61,233 bases of DNA from Nonomuraea corallina (lineage in GTDB: Bacteria > Actinomycetota > Actinomycetes > Streptosporangiales > Streptosporangiaceae), in assembly GCF_027620315.1 (NCBI RefSeq), contig NZ_JAPNNL010000022.1, positions 1-61,233 of the forward strand, written 5' to 3'. Below are positions 19,701-27,859 of this stretch, piece after piece. The notes beneath the pieces were generated by a model. The model was not told where the DNA came from. It ran no database searches and was given only the letters and a program-made list of their open reading frames with translations. A program made the position numbers and the translations under genes. Each line of letters opens with the position of its first letter. The stretch's first letter is position 1.

Positions 19701-20631
19701 CGTACCCCACGGTCTCGGGCTTGACCCCGGCCACGCCCAGCGCCGACTCGATCACCTCGGCCTGCCCGTCCACGCCGGGGGCCGTGTAGCCGGCGCGCAG
19801 CCGGCCGTCGTTGTTGGACGCCGAGCCGAGGATCACGGCGTGGATGACGTCGCCGTCCGCGATGGCGTCGGACATCCGCTTGAGCGTGACCGCGCCCGCG
19901 CCCGCCCCCATCACGGTGCCGCTCGCCTCGGCGTCGAAGCTGCGGACCCGGCCGTCGGGCGACAGGATGCCGCCCTGCTCGTACAGGTAGCCGGAAGGCT
20001 GGGGGAGCGGCGTGAACGCGCCGCCCGCCACGGCCAGGTCGCACTCGTAGGTGAGCAGGCTCTGGCAGGCCAGGTGGACCGAGACCAGCGAGGTGGAGCA
20101 GAACGTCTGCACCGACACGGCCGGCCCGCGCAGGCCCAGCTTGTAGGAGACGAGCGAGGCCAGGGAGTCGCGCTCGTTGCCGATCGCGGCCAGCATCGCC
20201 GCGCCCGGCTGGCCCATCAGGTGCTGGATGTTCCTGACGATGTAGTCGGGGAAGCCGCAGCCGCCGAACACCGCGACCTGGCCGGGCACGTCAGTGGGGC
20301 AGTAGCCCGCGCTCTCCAGCGCCTCCCAGGAGCACTCCAGGAACAACCGGTGCTGCGGGTCCATCAGCTCGGCCTCGCGCGGGTTGACCCCGAAGACGGC
20401 GGCGTCGAAGGTGTCCAGGCCCTCCAGCGGCCCGCCGACGCGGACGTACCGCGGATCGGCCAGCATCCCCGGCTCGATGCCCGCCTCCAGCAGTTCCTCG
20501 TCGGTGATCGTGCGCAGGCCCTTGACTCCCGAGAGCAGGTTGCGCCACAGGCTGCCGACGTCCGCGGCGCCGGGAAAGCGCCCCGACATGCCGATCAGCG
20601 CGACCGCGGAGTCGTAGTCGGTTTCGGTCAT
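16750..20631 (-). CDS. Type I polyketide synthase module lacking an acyltransferase (KS-AT remnant-KR-ACP)
   Basis: A 1293-residue protein coupled to the preceding PKS by an ATGA overlap. KS about 10-430 is intact (Cys near 178 in [24 protein letters not shown]). The KS-AT linker follows, then a low-similarity stretch of roughly 120-150 residues without the GEQYPG, GYSLGEY or HAFH motifs. The post-AT linker returns ([12 protein letters not shown], near 660). KR is about 700-1130 ([15 protein letters not shown]) and ACP about 1215-1285 (GGHSL). The AT core of about 300 residues has been removed, so the extender must come from an AT in trans. The C-terminus is acidic (DARDDEE), unlike the other PKS tails. 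Confidence 0.95.
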   Translation of the reverse strand: MTETDYDSAVALIGMSGRFPGAADVGSLWRNLLSGVKGLRTITDEELLEAGIEPGMLADPRYVRVGGPLEGLDTFDAAVFGVNPREAELMDPQHRLFLECSWEALESAGYCPTDVPGQVAVFGGCGFPDYIVRNIQHLMGQPGAAMLAAIGNERDSLASLVSYKLGLRGPAVSVQTFCSTSLVSVHLACQSLLTYECDLAVAGGAFTPLPQPSGYLYEQGGILSPDGRVRSFDAEASGTVMGAGAGAVTLKRMSDAIADGDVIHAVILGSASNNDGRLRAGYTAPGVDGQAEVIESALGVAGVKPETVGYVECHATGTMLGDSIELAAMNRVFTQAGETPCVLGSVKPSLGHLDRASGVTGLMRAALSLRHELLPGTPGYETPNPALATAHDRFTVLKEHTPWPAGPHPRRAGVSSFGLGGTNAHVVLEQAPPRPARPARPGPHLLVFSAADDRALTALTERLRDHLAAGAPDGEDFADVAFTSQVSRGGFALRRAVVCQDREDAVAALGDPARWIDGKTQRRNPRVRLVTPDSGVPEQWWAEVHAAVGAVLRPGSPAAGSPGTRAPGREEAPGREEALGALADALRAIGVNVTDAEDAAETVTVAPGDTARDDTGLGTGGSEGASGWLLAVVARLWQAGVAVDWAALHGGAGRRVELPTYPFQRRRYWINPPEEQAQVQVGSGKTFDRTRWTYLPGWRQRPLPVAGLDERLREAGPWLVFAADPHGEALVERLIEAGAEVTTVRPGESFQQDDTGDFTVRIGTADDIAEVMYSLVAAPRAIVHGFSLAAAESGRDDDPVAHFAAEQRRGFYSVLALARELIDNTGSAPRAELVLLTPEAVSVAGADLRHPEHATLAALAPSLAQENPRLRSRAIDVGGGLDAGATAARILAAAVCPYEGPVAIRADETWVRRYEQYPIEAPEPDQRPFRAGDTVLITGGLGDVGLVLSRHLASAYGCRLVLTARSALPPREEWDGYLASTPQGGERTARHIRNIRDLEERGATVLALSADVADEEAMRAVVDQAVARFGGIDVVVHGAGVQDGAYFNFAHLMDRRQCDAHLAAKVTGFHVLQKVLGDHCPDRRITLSSIAAVLGGMTLAPYAAANAALDAYVRADRAAGGHWVTVDWDTWNIDPERVEGHSGAVIDFAMAPAEGVDVLERALSAADRVGHLVISTGSLDGRIAQWVTGDIHEAGEDVDDQERHPRPELNNPYVEPREGTEAVLAGIWSRVLAIEPIGALDNFFELGGHSLLAIELTTRIRKTLNASVPVTGLLECPTVRQLAELLDARDDEE

Positions 20632-23600
20632 GACGTCCTTCCGCTCCTGAGCATGTTGCGTCGCTGGGCGATCCGCGATCGCTGCTGTTCACGTTCCTCC
20701 GCCGCCGGCTCCCCGCCGGACTCCTGGCCCTCGCGGGCCGCCTCGGCGAGCGCGGCGATGGTGGGCGCCTGGTAGAGGATGTGCGGGGGCAGGTACGACA
20801 GCTCCAGCGCCCGCCTGACCTCGGCGATGATCTCCATCCCGAGCAGGGAGTTGCCGCCCAGCTCGAAGAAGTTGTCGTGCACGCCGACCTGCTCCAGGCC
20901 GAGCGCCTCGGACCACACGCCGGCGATGGTCTCCTCGGCGGGCGACTGCGGCTCGACGTACGCGGTCGACAGGTCGGGTCTCGGGTGCCGCCCGAAGGCG
21001 TCCCGGATCTTCTTCACCGTCGCCTGGTGGCTCTCGATGGAGGACCTGCGGCTCATCGCCACCATCGGGGCGAAGTCCTGGGTGGAGGCCACCACGTGCC
21101 GTTCGCCGCTGGCCAGCACCCGCAGCAGCGTCTGCCAGCCCTGGTCGAAGGTGAGGCCGAAGTTCTCCCGGTACCACTCGAAGTACTGCTTGGACCCCTC
21201 GTCGTAGTTGTCCAGGCCGTCGGTCCAGCCGTTCCAGGTCCACTCGCACCAGTCGATCGAGGCGACCGCCACGCCGGGCAGCGCGTCGGCCAGGGCGAAG
21301 GAGTCGAGGAAGGCGTTGGCCGCACAGTAGTCGACCTGGCCCGCGCCGCCGCCGGTCGCCGAGGTGGTGGAGGAGAACAACGCCAGGAAGTCCACCGGCA
21401 CCTCGCGCAGCGCCTGCGCCAGGGCGAGCGTGCCGCCGACCTTGGGGGCCAGCACCCGCTCCATGTCGGCGACGGTCTTGAACTGCATCAGCCCGACCGC
21501 CGGGACCCCGGCGCAGTGCAGCACGCCGTTCAGCTCCCCGAACCGCTCGACCGCGGCGCCGACCGCGCGGCGCACGTCCTCGGCGCTGGAGACGTCGCCG
21601 GCGACGGTGAGCACCTCGACGCCCGCCGACTCCAGCCGGCGCAGACCCTCCAGCCGCCTGCGGACCTCGCCGCCGGTGCTCTCCGCGTTCAGGATGGCGT
21701 CCCACCGCTCACGCGGCGGGACCGGCGTCCGGCCGAGCAGCACCAGCCGCGCCCGGTACTGCTCGGCCAGTCGTTCGGCCATCGCCAGCCCGATGCCGCC
21801 CAGACCGCCGGTGACCAGGTAGACGCCGCCGTGCCGCACGCTCGCGGCCGGAGGCGCCGCCTCGATCACCGAGGCGTCCAGCGCCTCGTAGTCGGGGATC
21901 CAGCGGTGCCCGCCGCGCAGCGCGACGACCTGGTCCTCGGGCTCGGCGCGCAGCTCGGCCAGCAGCGCGGCGCCCTCGGCGGCCGCGTCCAGGTCGATCA
22001 GCCTGGTCCGCACCCTCGGGTACTCCACCGGGATCAGCCGCGTGGGACCGAGCAGGGTGCCGCGCTCCGCGGCCACCTGCTCACCCGCGTGCACCCGGTG
22101 GCTGCGGGCCGTGACGACGTCCAGCGACCAGCCGGGCAGGCCGAGGTCGCCGGCCGCGCGGGCCAGCGCCACCAGCGTGTAGAGGCCGCGCCGCAGGCAC
22201 TCCTCGGTCGCCGGGTCCTGCGGGCGCGGCGGGGCGTCGTCGGCCGTCCACAGGTGCACGACCCGTTCGGGCAGCCAGTCGCGGGCCGCCAGCTCGCGCA
22301 GCGCCGCCAGCGCGTCGTCAGGGGAGCCGGGGCGCAGCAGGAAGCCGTCGGGGCCGCTCGCGTAGCGCTCGCCCGGCCGCACCAGCACGACCTCGCCGCC
22401 CTGCGCCGCCACGTGCGCGAGCAGCGGCGCCGCCAGCGTGTCGGCGAACCCGGCGTCGGTGTAGACCAGCCAGCGGGCCGCCTCCTGCGCGCGGGCCGGG
22501 CGCGGCGTGGTCTGCCGCCAGGTCGGCAGGTGGATCCAGCGGTTGTCGGGCAGCCTCGGGTACGCCTTGGCGATGCTCGTCGGATCGCTCTCGTCGAACG
22601 CCGGGGTCCCGCCGGCCAGGGAGCTCTCGTCGATCTCCAGCCAGTAGTCCTGATGCTCGAACGGGTACGTCGGCAGCGGCACCCGGCCCGGCGACCAGCC
22701 GTCGTCCTCGTGCAGCGCCGCCCAGTCGACCGGCACGCCGGTCAGCCAGAGCTTGCCGACGGCGGTGGCCAGCGCCGCGCCGGCGTCCTGCGGGTCGTTG
22801 GCGGCCGGCAGGGTGGTCACGATCAGCGGCCACTGGGCGCGGTCGCAGCCGGGGTGGCCGCGCGTCAGCGCGCCGAGCGACTGACCGGGGCCGATCTCGG
22901 CGAGCGCGAGCTCGGCGCCGAGCACGTGCGTGAGGCCCGTGCCGAACTCGACCGTCTCGCACATGTGCCGGGCCCAGTAACCGGGGTCGTCCACCAGCTC
23001 CGCGGTGGCGAGCCCGCCGGTGACGTTGCTGACGTAGGGCAGCTCGGGCGCCCGCAGCGTGACGTTCTCCTTGATCCAGGCGGTGAGCTCCTCGGCGAGC
23101 GGAGCCAGCATCCGGGAGTGGTACGCGTGCGTGGTGTCCAGCCTGCGATGCCCGATCCGCGCGTCGAGCAGCAGCGCGGACGCCGCCTCGACGGTCTCGG
23201 CCGGGCCCGCGAGCACCACCTGCGAGCCGGTGCGCACCGCCACGTCCAGGTCGCGCGTGATCGACTCGCCCAGCACGACGCGCAGCCGCCGCTCGTCGGC
23301 GGACACCGCGAGCATGGCCCCCTCGGGCTGCGAGGCGATCAGCTTGGCCCGGTGGGCGACCAGCCGGACCGCGTCGGGCAGCGACAGGACGCCCGCCAGG
23401 CAGGCGGCGACGTACTCGCCGAGGCTGTAACCGATCATGATGTCCGGCGTCAGCCCCCAGCGGATCAGCTGGCGCGCCAGCGCGTACTCCGCCACGAAGA
23501 CGGCCGGCTGGACCAGGTGGGCGTCCGTCGTCGAGGCCGGCGCGGGCGCGGCCCTGCCCAGCATCCCGGCCAGGTCGCCGGCCGCCCTGCCCCGGTCGGC

Positions 23601-25334
23601 GGGCACGAACACGTCCGACAGCTCCGCGGCCTCGGCGATCCCGAGGACGGCCAGGCACGCGTCCACGTCGGCGCGGAACGCCGGCTCCTCCGCGTACAGG
23701 GACGCCACCATGCCGGGGTACTGCTCGCCCACCCCGGCGATCAGGAAGCCCAGCTTCCTGCCCGCCGTCGCGTCGTTGCGCCCCAGCGGCCCCGCCGGAT
23801 CGGCGAGCCGCCCGGCGGCCTCGCCGGTGGATGCGGCCACCACGAACCGCCGGTGGTTGAAGACCTTGCGGCCGGCCTGCAGCGTGTAGGCGACGTCGCC
23901 GAGGTCGTCCGGCGAGCCCGCCAGCCGGTCGGCGAGCCTGGCGCAGGACCGGTCGGCGGCGGCGGCGGAACGCGCCGAGAGCGGCAGGATCTGCCAGCGG
24001 CGCGACCGGGCCGGACGCTCGGCGGGCAGGGGCGCCTCGGTGATGATGGCGTGCGCGTTGGTGCCGCCCATGCCGAGTGAGCTGATGCCGGCGATGCGCG
24101 GCCGGTCGGCGGCGCGCGGCCAGGCGGTGGTGCCGGCGGTCACCCGGAACGGGCTGTCGGCGAAGTCGATCTCGGGGTTCGGCGCGCGGTAGTGCAGGGT
24201 GCCGGGGATCAGCTCGTGCCGCAGCGACTGGACGACCTTGATCAGGCCGGTCACGCCGGAGGCCCGGTCGAGGTGGCCGACATTGGGCTTGATCGAGCCG
24301 AGCACGCAGTACTGCTTCTCCTTGGTCGCGCCGAAGGCCCTGGTCAGGGCCGCGACCTCCATGGGGTCGCCGACCTCGGTCGCGGTGCCGTGCGCCTCGA
24401 CGTAGGAGATCTCGGACGGGTCCACCCCCGCCTTGGCGATCGCGGCGGAGACGCAGCGCCGCTGGCCGTCGATGCTCGGAGCCAGATAGCTGAACTTCAT
24501 GGCGCCGTCGTTGTTGATGGCCGAGGCGCGGATCACGGCGAGCACGGTGTCGCGGTCGGCCACCGCGTCGGACAGCCGCTTGAGCGCCACGACGGCCGCG
24601 CCGTCGCCGAACATGCTGCCCCGGCCCTCGGCGTCGAAGGTCCGCACGTGCCCGTCGGGCGACTCCTGGCCGCCCTCCTCCCACAGGTAGCCGGTGCGGT
24701 CCGGGATGCGCACGGACACGCCGCCGGCCAGCGCCATGTCGCACTCACCGCGGCGCAGGCTCTCGCTCGCCAGGTGCACCGCCACCAGGGACGTGGAGCA
24801 GAACGTCTGCACGCTGAGGCTCGGCCCGCTCAGGTCCAGCCGGAAGGAGACGTTCGTGGCCAGCGAGTCCTTGTCGTTGCCGATCATCAGGGCGGAGGTG
24901 TCGATGCCCATGGTGAAGGCCCGCAGGCGGGTGAGCAGGTAGCCGCTGATGTTCATGCCGGCGAAGACGCCCACGGCGCCTCGGCCCTCGGGCGCGGCGT
25001 AGCCGGCCGACTCCAGCGCCTCCCACACGCATTCCAGGAAGATGCGCTGCTGCGGGTCGGCCAGCGTCGCCTCGCGCGGGTTGTAGCCGAAGAACCCCGC
25101 GTCGAAGCCCCGCACGTCGTCGAGGATCGGCCGTACGCGGACGTAGTTGGGCTGCTGGTAGACCGAGGCGTCCACCCCGGCGGCGGCCAGTTCCTCGTCG
25201 GTGAACCGGGTGAAGGACTCCACGCCGGAGCTGATGTTGCGCCAGAACGTCTCGACGTCGGTCGCGCCGGGGAAGCGCCCGGACATGCCGATGATCGCCA
25301 CGTCTCCCGCGCCGGGTGGTTGGTGCTCATCCAT
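20628..25334 (-). CDS. Type I polyketide synthase, one module (KS-AT-KR-ACP)
   Basis: I prefer the ATG at 25334, which has AGAGGGG 7 nt upstream; the frame also allows ATG 25352. The product is about 1568 residues. KS about 10-430 (Cys near 179 in [24 protein letters not shown]), AT about 530-840 (GVGEQYPG; GYSLGEY near 635; HAYH near 735), KR about 930-1360 (VTGGLGGIG; DYCAAN), ACP about 1460-1535 (GGNSL). The AT carries HAYH where the two plus-strand ATs carry HAFH. No DH or ER is seen. The tail is basic and rich in Arg/Gln, and the stop overlaps the start of the AT-less PKS. Confidence 0.95.
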   Translation of the reverse strand: MDEHQPPGAGDVAIIGMSGRFPGATDVETFWRNISSGVESFTRFTDEELAAAGVDASVYQQPNYVRVRPILDDVRGFDAGFFGYNPREATLADPQQRIFLECVWEALESAGYAAPEGRGAVGVFAGMNISGYLLTRLRAFTMGIDTSALMIGNDKDSLATNVSFRLDLSGPSLSVQTFCSTSLVAVHLASESLRRGECDMALAGGVSVRIPDRTGYLWEEGGQESPDGHVRTFDAEGRGSMFGDGAAVVALKRLSDAVADRDTVLAVIRASAINNDGAMKFSYLAPSIDGQRRCVSAAIAKAGVDPSEISYVEAHGTATEVGDPMEVAALTRAFGATKEKQYCVLGSIKPNVGHLDRASGVTGLIKVVQSLRHELIPGTLHYRAPNPEIDFADSPFRVTAGTTAWPRAADRPRIAGISSLGMGGTNAHAIITEAPLPAERPARSRRWQILPLSARSAAAADRSCARLADRLAGSPDDLGDVAYTLQAGRKVFNHRRFVVAASTGEAAGRLADPAGPLGRNDATAGRKLGFLIAGVGEQYPGMVASLYAEEPAFRADVDACLAVLGIAEAAELSDVFVPADRGRAAGDLAGMLGRAAPAPASTTDAHLVQPAVFVAEYALARQLIRWGLTPDIMIGYSLGEYVAACLAGVLSLPDAVRLVAHRAKLIASQPEGAMLAVSADERRLRVVLGESITRDLDVAVRTGSQVVLAGPAETVEAASALLLDARIGHRRLDTTHAYHSRMLAPLAEELTAWIKENVTLRAPELPYVSNVTGGLATAELVDDPGYWARHMCETVEFGTGLTHVLGAELALAEIGPGQSLGALTRGHPGCDRAQWPLIVTTLPAANDPQDAGAALATAVGKLWLTGVPVDWAALHEDDGWSPGRVPLPTYPFEHQDYWLEIDESSLAGGTPAFDESDPTSIAKAYPRLPDNRWIHLPTWRQTTPRPARAQEAARWLVYTDAGFADTLAAPLLAHVAAQGGEVVLVRPGERYASGPDGFLLRPGSPDDALAALRELAARDWLPERVVHLWTADDAPPRPQDPATEECLRRGLYTLVALARAAGDLGLPGWSLDVVTARSHRVHAGEQVAAERGTLLGPTRLIPVEYPRVRTRLIDLDAAAEGAALLAELRAEPEDQVVALRGGHRWIPDYEALDASVIEAAPPAASVRHGGVYLVTGGLGGIGLAMAERLAEQYRARLVLLGRTPVPPRERWDAILNAESTGGEVRRRLEGLRRLESAGVEVLTVAGDVSSAEDVRRAVGAAVERFGELNGVLHCAGVPAVGLMQFKTVADMERVLAPKVGGTLALAQALREVPVDFLALFSSTTSATGGGAGQVDYCAANAFLDSFALADALPGVAVASIDWCEWTWNGWTDGLDNYDEGSKQYFEWYRENFGLTFDQGWQTLLRVLASGERHVVASTQDFAPMVAMSRRSSIESHQATVKKIRDAFGRHPRPDLSTAYVEPQSPAEETIAGVWSEALGLEQVGVHDNFFELGGNSLLGMEIIAEVRRALELSYLPPHILYQAPTIAALAEAAREGQESGGEPAAEEREQQRSRIAQRRNMLRSGRTS

Positions 25335-25390
25335 GGACGTGCCCCTCTTCATGAAGTCGCCATTGCTTTACTCCGCTGCTCGCCCCGGCC

Positions 25391-26176
25391 TCAGATCAGC
25401 CCGCCGCGGCCCCAGCCGCGAGCCAGCCGACGGGCCGCGAACGCGCCCGCCACCAGGCCGATCGCCAGCAGGATCGCGGCGGACGGCAGCATGCCCGCCA
25501 GGTCGCCGCGTACCGCGGCCTGCATCAGGGTCAGCGCCCAGTAGCCGGGCGAGACGGGCGCCACGAGCTGTGCCCACTCGGGCATGAGGCTCAGCGGCAC
25601 CAGGGCGCCGCCCAGGGAGCTGAGCGTCAGCGCGCCCACGTCGCAGATCACGCTCAGCTCGCCGTGGCTGCGCACGATCGCGGCGAGCAGCGCGCCGAGT
25701 GAGAGCAGCGCGAAGGCCCAGATCACGATGGCCAGCAGCACGTAGTGCGGCGCGCTCGGCACCGGCAGCCCGATGACCAGGCAGCCGTAGGTCAGCAGCA
25801 GCGTCTGCTGCACGACCATCACCGCGAAGATCGGCGCGATCTTGCCGGCCAGCAGCTCGGCGGCCGCCGCCTGGCTCACGCGGAGCCGGTCCCAGGTCCG
25901 CCAGGTGCGTTCGGACAGGATCGCGTTGCCCGCCAGGGAGATCGCGAAGACCGAGAACATCACCATGAGCCCGGTGGACACCTGGGTGGCGCCGCCGTCC
26001 ACGGCCCGCACGTACAGCGGCTTGAGCACCAGCATGAGCACCATCGGCATGACGATGTAGCTGATCGCCTGACCGGGGTCGCGCAGCCGGATGATGGTGT
26101 TGTGCCGGGCCACCGCGGCGATCCGGTGGAACGCGGGTAACACGCCCGCGCCGCGCGGCGCGCTGTCAGCGAGCAT
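25391..26176 (-). CDS. ABC-2 type transporter permease (DrrB-like)
   Basis: A 261-residue membrane protein with about six hydrophobic segments of the ABC-2 family, for example the run around GLMVMFSVFAISLAGNA. ATG 26176 overlaps the ATPase gene by 11 bases; a longer frame from TTG 26209 is possible. With the preceding ATPase it forms a DrrAB-like exporter. Being first in the minus-strand operon that continues into the PKS genes, it probably exports the polyketide and may give self-resistance. The intergenic space before the PKS start is 56 bases. Confidence 0.9.
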   Translation of the reverse strand: MLADSAPRGAGVLPAFHRIAAVARHNTIIRLRDPGQAISYIVMPMVLMLVLKPLYVRAVDGGATQVSTGLMVMFSVFAISLAGNAILSERTWRTWDRLRVSQAAAAELLAGKIAPIFAVMVVQQTLLLTYGCLVIGLPVPSAPHYVLLAIVIWAFALLSLGALLAAIVRSHGELSVICDVGALTLSSLGGALVPLSLMPEWAQLVAPVSPGYWALTLMQAAVRGDLAGMLPSAAILLAIGLVAGAFAARRLARGWGRGGLI

Positions 26177-27002
26177 CGTGGACCGCCAGGGATCTGTAGA
26201 GGTCGTCAAGGGAGGGGTGGCGCACGTCGACCGAGCGGATGGGGCGGTCGAGGCGGCCGAGCAGGTCGATCAGGGTCGCGGTCGGCTCGGTGGTGGAGAC
26301 GGTGATCTCCTCGTCGTCCTCGAGCTGGACCCGGACCTCGCCCGGCAGGTCTCTGGCCAGGTCCTCGTAGGTGCCCCTGGCGATGACCCGGCCGTCCCGC
26401 GCGACGGCGAGCGTGGCCTGCAGCTCGGTCAGCTCGGGGAGGTAGTGGGTGGTGTAGACGACCGCCGCGCCCTCGCCCGCCCGCTGCTTGACCACGTCGA
26501 GCATGGCCTGCCTGGTCTCCAGGTCGGCGCCGGCGGTCGGCTCGTCGAGGAGCAGCAGGGGCGGCCGGTGCACCAGCGCGGTGGCGGCCTGGGTACGCCG
26601 CTGCTGGCCGCCGGAGAGCTTCCCCGCCCGCCTGTCCATGATCTCCGCCAGCCGCAGGATGCCGGCGAGGTCGTCGATGGCCGAGGTCAGCGCGGCCCCC
26701 CTGAGCCCGGCGAGCCTGCCGAACAGCTCCAGGTGCTCGCGCACGGTGACGGAGGGATAGAGGGCCAGGTGCTGGGGGGCGACCCCGACCTGGCCGCGCA
26801 TGGCCGACGGGGGTTTACCGTCAATGGTGACGTGACCGCTGTCCGGTCGGATCAAATCGGACACGATTTCCACAAAGGTCGTCTTGCCCGCACCATTGTG
26901 TCCGACCAGTCCGACGATTTCACCGGCTGCCACATTCAGTGTGAATCCGTCGAGGGCCTGCACCGTGCCGTACCGTTTGACGAGATCGGTTACCACCAGC
27001 AA
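26166..27002 (-). CDS. ABC transporter ATP-binding protein (DrrA-like)
   Basis: A 278-residue single nucleotide-binding domain: Walker A GHNGAGKTT at residues 34-42, signature LSGGQQRR, Walker B LLLLDEPTAGAD, and a C-terminal extension of the DrrA type. The start is TTG at 27002, chosen because GGAGGTGA stands 5 nt upstream; an in-frame GTG lies two codons further on. It heads the minus-strand operon (exporter, two PKS genes, acyl-CoA dehydrogenase). It would energise export of the polyketide with the permease that follows. Confidence 0.93.
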   Translation of the reverse strand: MLVVTDLVKRYGTVQALDGFTLNVAAGEIVGLVGHNGAGKTTFVEIVSDLIRPDSGHVTIDGKPPSAMRGQVGVAPQHLALYPSVTVREHLELFGRLAGLRGAALTSAIDDLAGILRLAEIMDRRAGKLSGGQQRRTQAATALVHRPPLLLLDEPTAGADLETRQAMLDVVKQRAGEGAAVVYTTHYLPELTELQATLAVARDGRVIARGTYEDLARDLPGEVRVQLEDDEEITVSTTEPTATLIDLLGRLDRPIRSVDVRHPSLDDLYRSLAVHDAR

Positions 27003-27181
27003 TGTGTCACCTCCTCAGATGTCACACCATCAGTATTTGAGTAATCCGATTTACGCGATTGCCCGACGTTCTCTTACGATAGCGACGAACATGGGCGCGG
27101 CCGGTGGCAACTAGTTTCGCGAAGAAGCGGCCAACGGCAGCCGATTCCTGTCGGCCGTCCTGACTGATTAATCTGACAAAT
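27003..27181. promoter_or_regulatory. Divergent, comparatively AT-rich promoter region between exporter/PKS operon and kinase operon
   Basis: These 179 bases separate the minus-strand ABC-PKS operon from the plus-strand kinase gene and are visibly richer in A+T than their surroundings. They must hold the promoter of the long minus-strand operon. I cannot assign -35 and -10 boxes with confidence. The kinase ATG lacks a Shine-Dalgarno sequence. Confidence 0.5.
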
Positions 27182-27859
27182 ATGCGTGTGGGTGCATTGA
27201 TCGCGGCCGGGGACGACTGCCTCGTCTACGAGGCCGGGGCGGGCAGGGTGGTCAAGCGCTCCCGCGACGGCCGCGGCCTGGAGCAGGAGGCGGCCGTCAT
27301 CCGCCACGCACGCCGGCACGGGATCCCCGCGCCGGAGGTCTTCGACGCCGACGGGCCCGACATCCTCATGGAACGCCTGGAGGGTCCGAGCCTGCGCGAG
27401 ACGGCGCTGCGCCGGCCCGACCGCCTGGAGGAGTACGGCCACCTCCTGGCCGAGCTGCTGCGGACGCTGGGCCGCGTGCGCGCGCCCGGGTGGCTCAAGG
27501 CCGTCGGGGGCTGCCCCGGCAACCGGCTGCTCCACCTGGATCTGCACCCCTCCAACGTCGTCATCACCGGCGACGGGCCGCGGATCGTCGACTGGGCCAA
27601 CGCGGCCAGGGGCGCGCCCGTCGCCGACGTCGCCTGCACCTGGCTCATCCTGGCCACCACCGTCGTGCCCGATGCGCCGGTGCCGGACTGGCGGGAGATC
27701 ATGCTCGGCGCCTTCCTGGAGGGCGTCGACGTCGCCGCCGTGCGGCCCTATCTGCACGTGACCGCCGAGCGATGGCGCGGGGACCGTGCCATCGGCCCGG
27801 AGGAGCAGGCCGACATCGACGCCTTCCTGGCCGGCGAAGAGTTCCGGGCCGCCGGATGA
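27182..27859 (+). CDS. Aminoglycoside phosphotransferase (APH)-family kinase
   Basis: A 225-residue small kinase. The catalytic loop HLDLHPSNVV (Asp, Asn) and the metal-binding DWANAARG segment identify the APH/choline-kinase fold; the N-terminal lysine may be in VVKRSRDG. It is shorter than classical APH enzymes (about 260-270). No clear Shine-Dalgarno precedes the ATG, so a leaderless message is possible. It is coupled by ATGA to the acyltransferase gene and divergent from the polyketide exporter operon. It could inactivate a small molecule, perhaps as self-protection, but the substrate is unknown. Confidence 0.82.
   Translation: MRVGALIAAGDDCLVYEAGAGRVVKRSRDGRGLEQEAAVIRHARRHGIPAPEVFDADGPDILMERLEGPSLRETALRRPDRLEEYGHLLAELLRTLGRVRAPGWLKAVGGCPGNRLLHLDLHPSNVVITGDGPRIVDWANAARGAPVADVACTWLILATTVVPDAPVPDWREIMLGAFLEGVDVAAVRPYLHVTAERWRGDRAIGPEEQADIDAFLAGEEFRAAG

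Noticed and set aside
25335..25352. Upstream ATG as start of the minus-strand KS-AT-KR-ACP gene
   Set aside because: The nearest GGAG is 18 bases away, whereas the ATG at 25334 has AGAGGGG at 7 bases.
27003..27181. Riboswitch or attenuator before the exporter/PKS operon
   Set aside because: The segment is AT-richer but shows no strong paired element or terminator-like stem.
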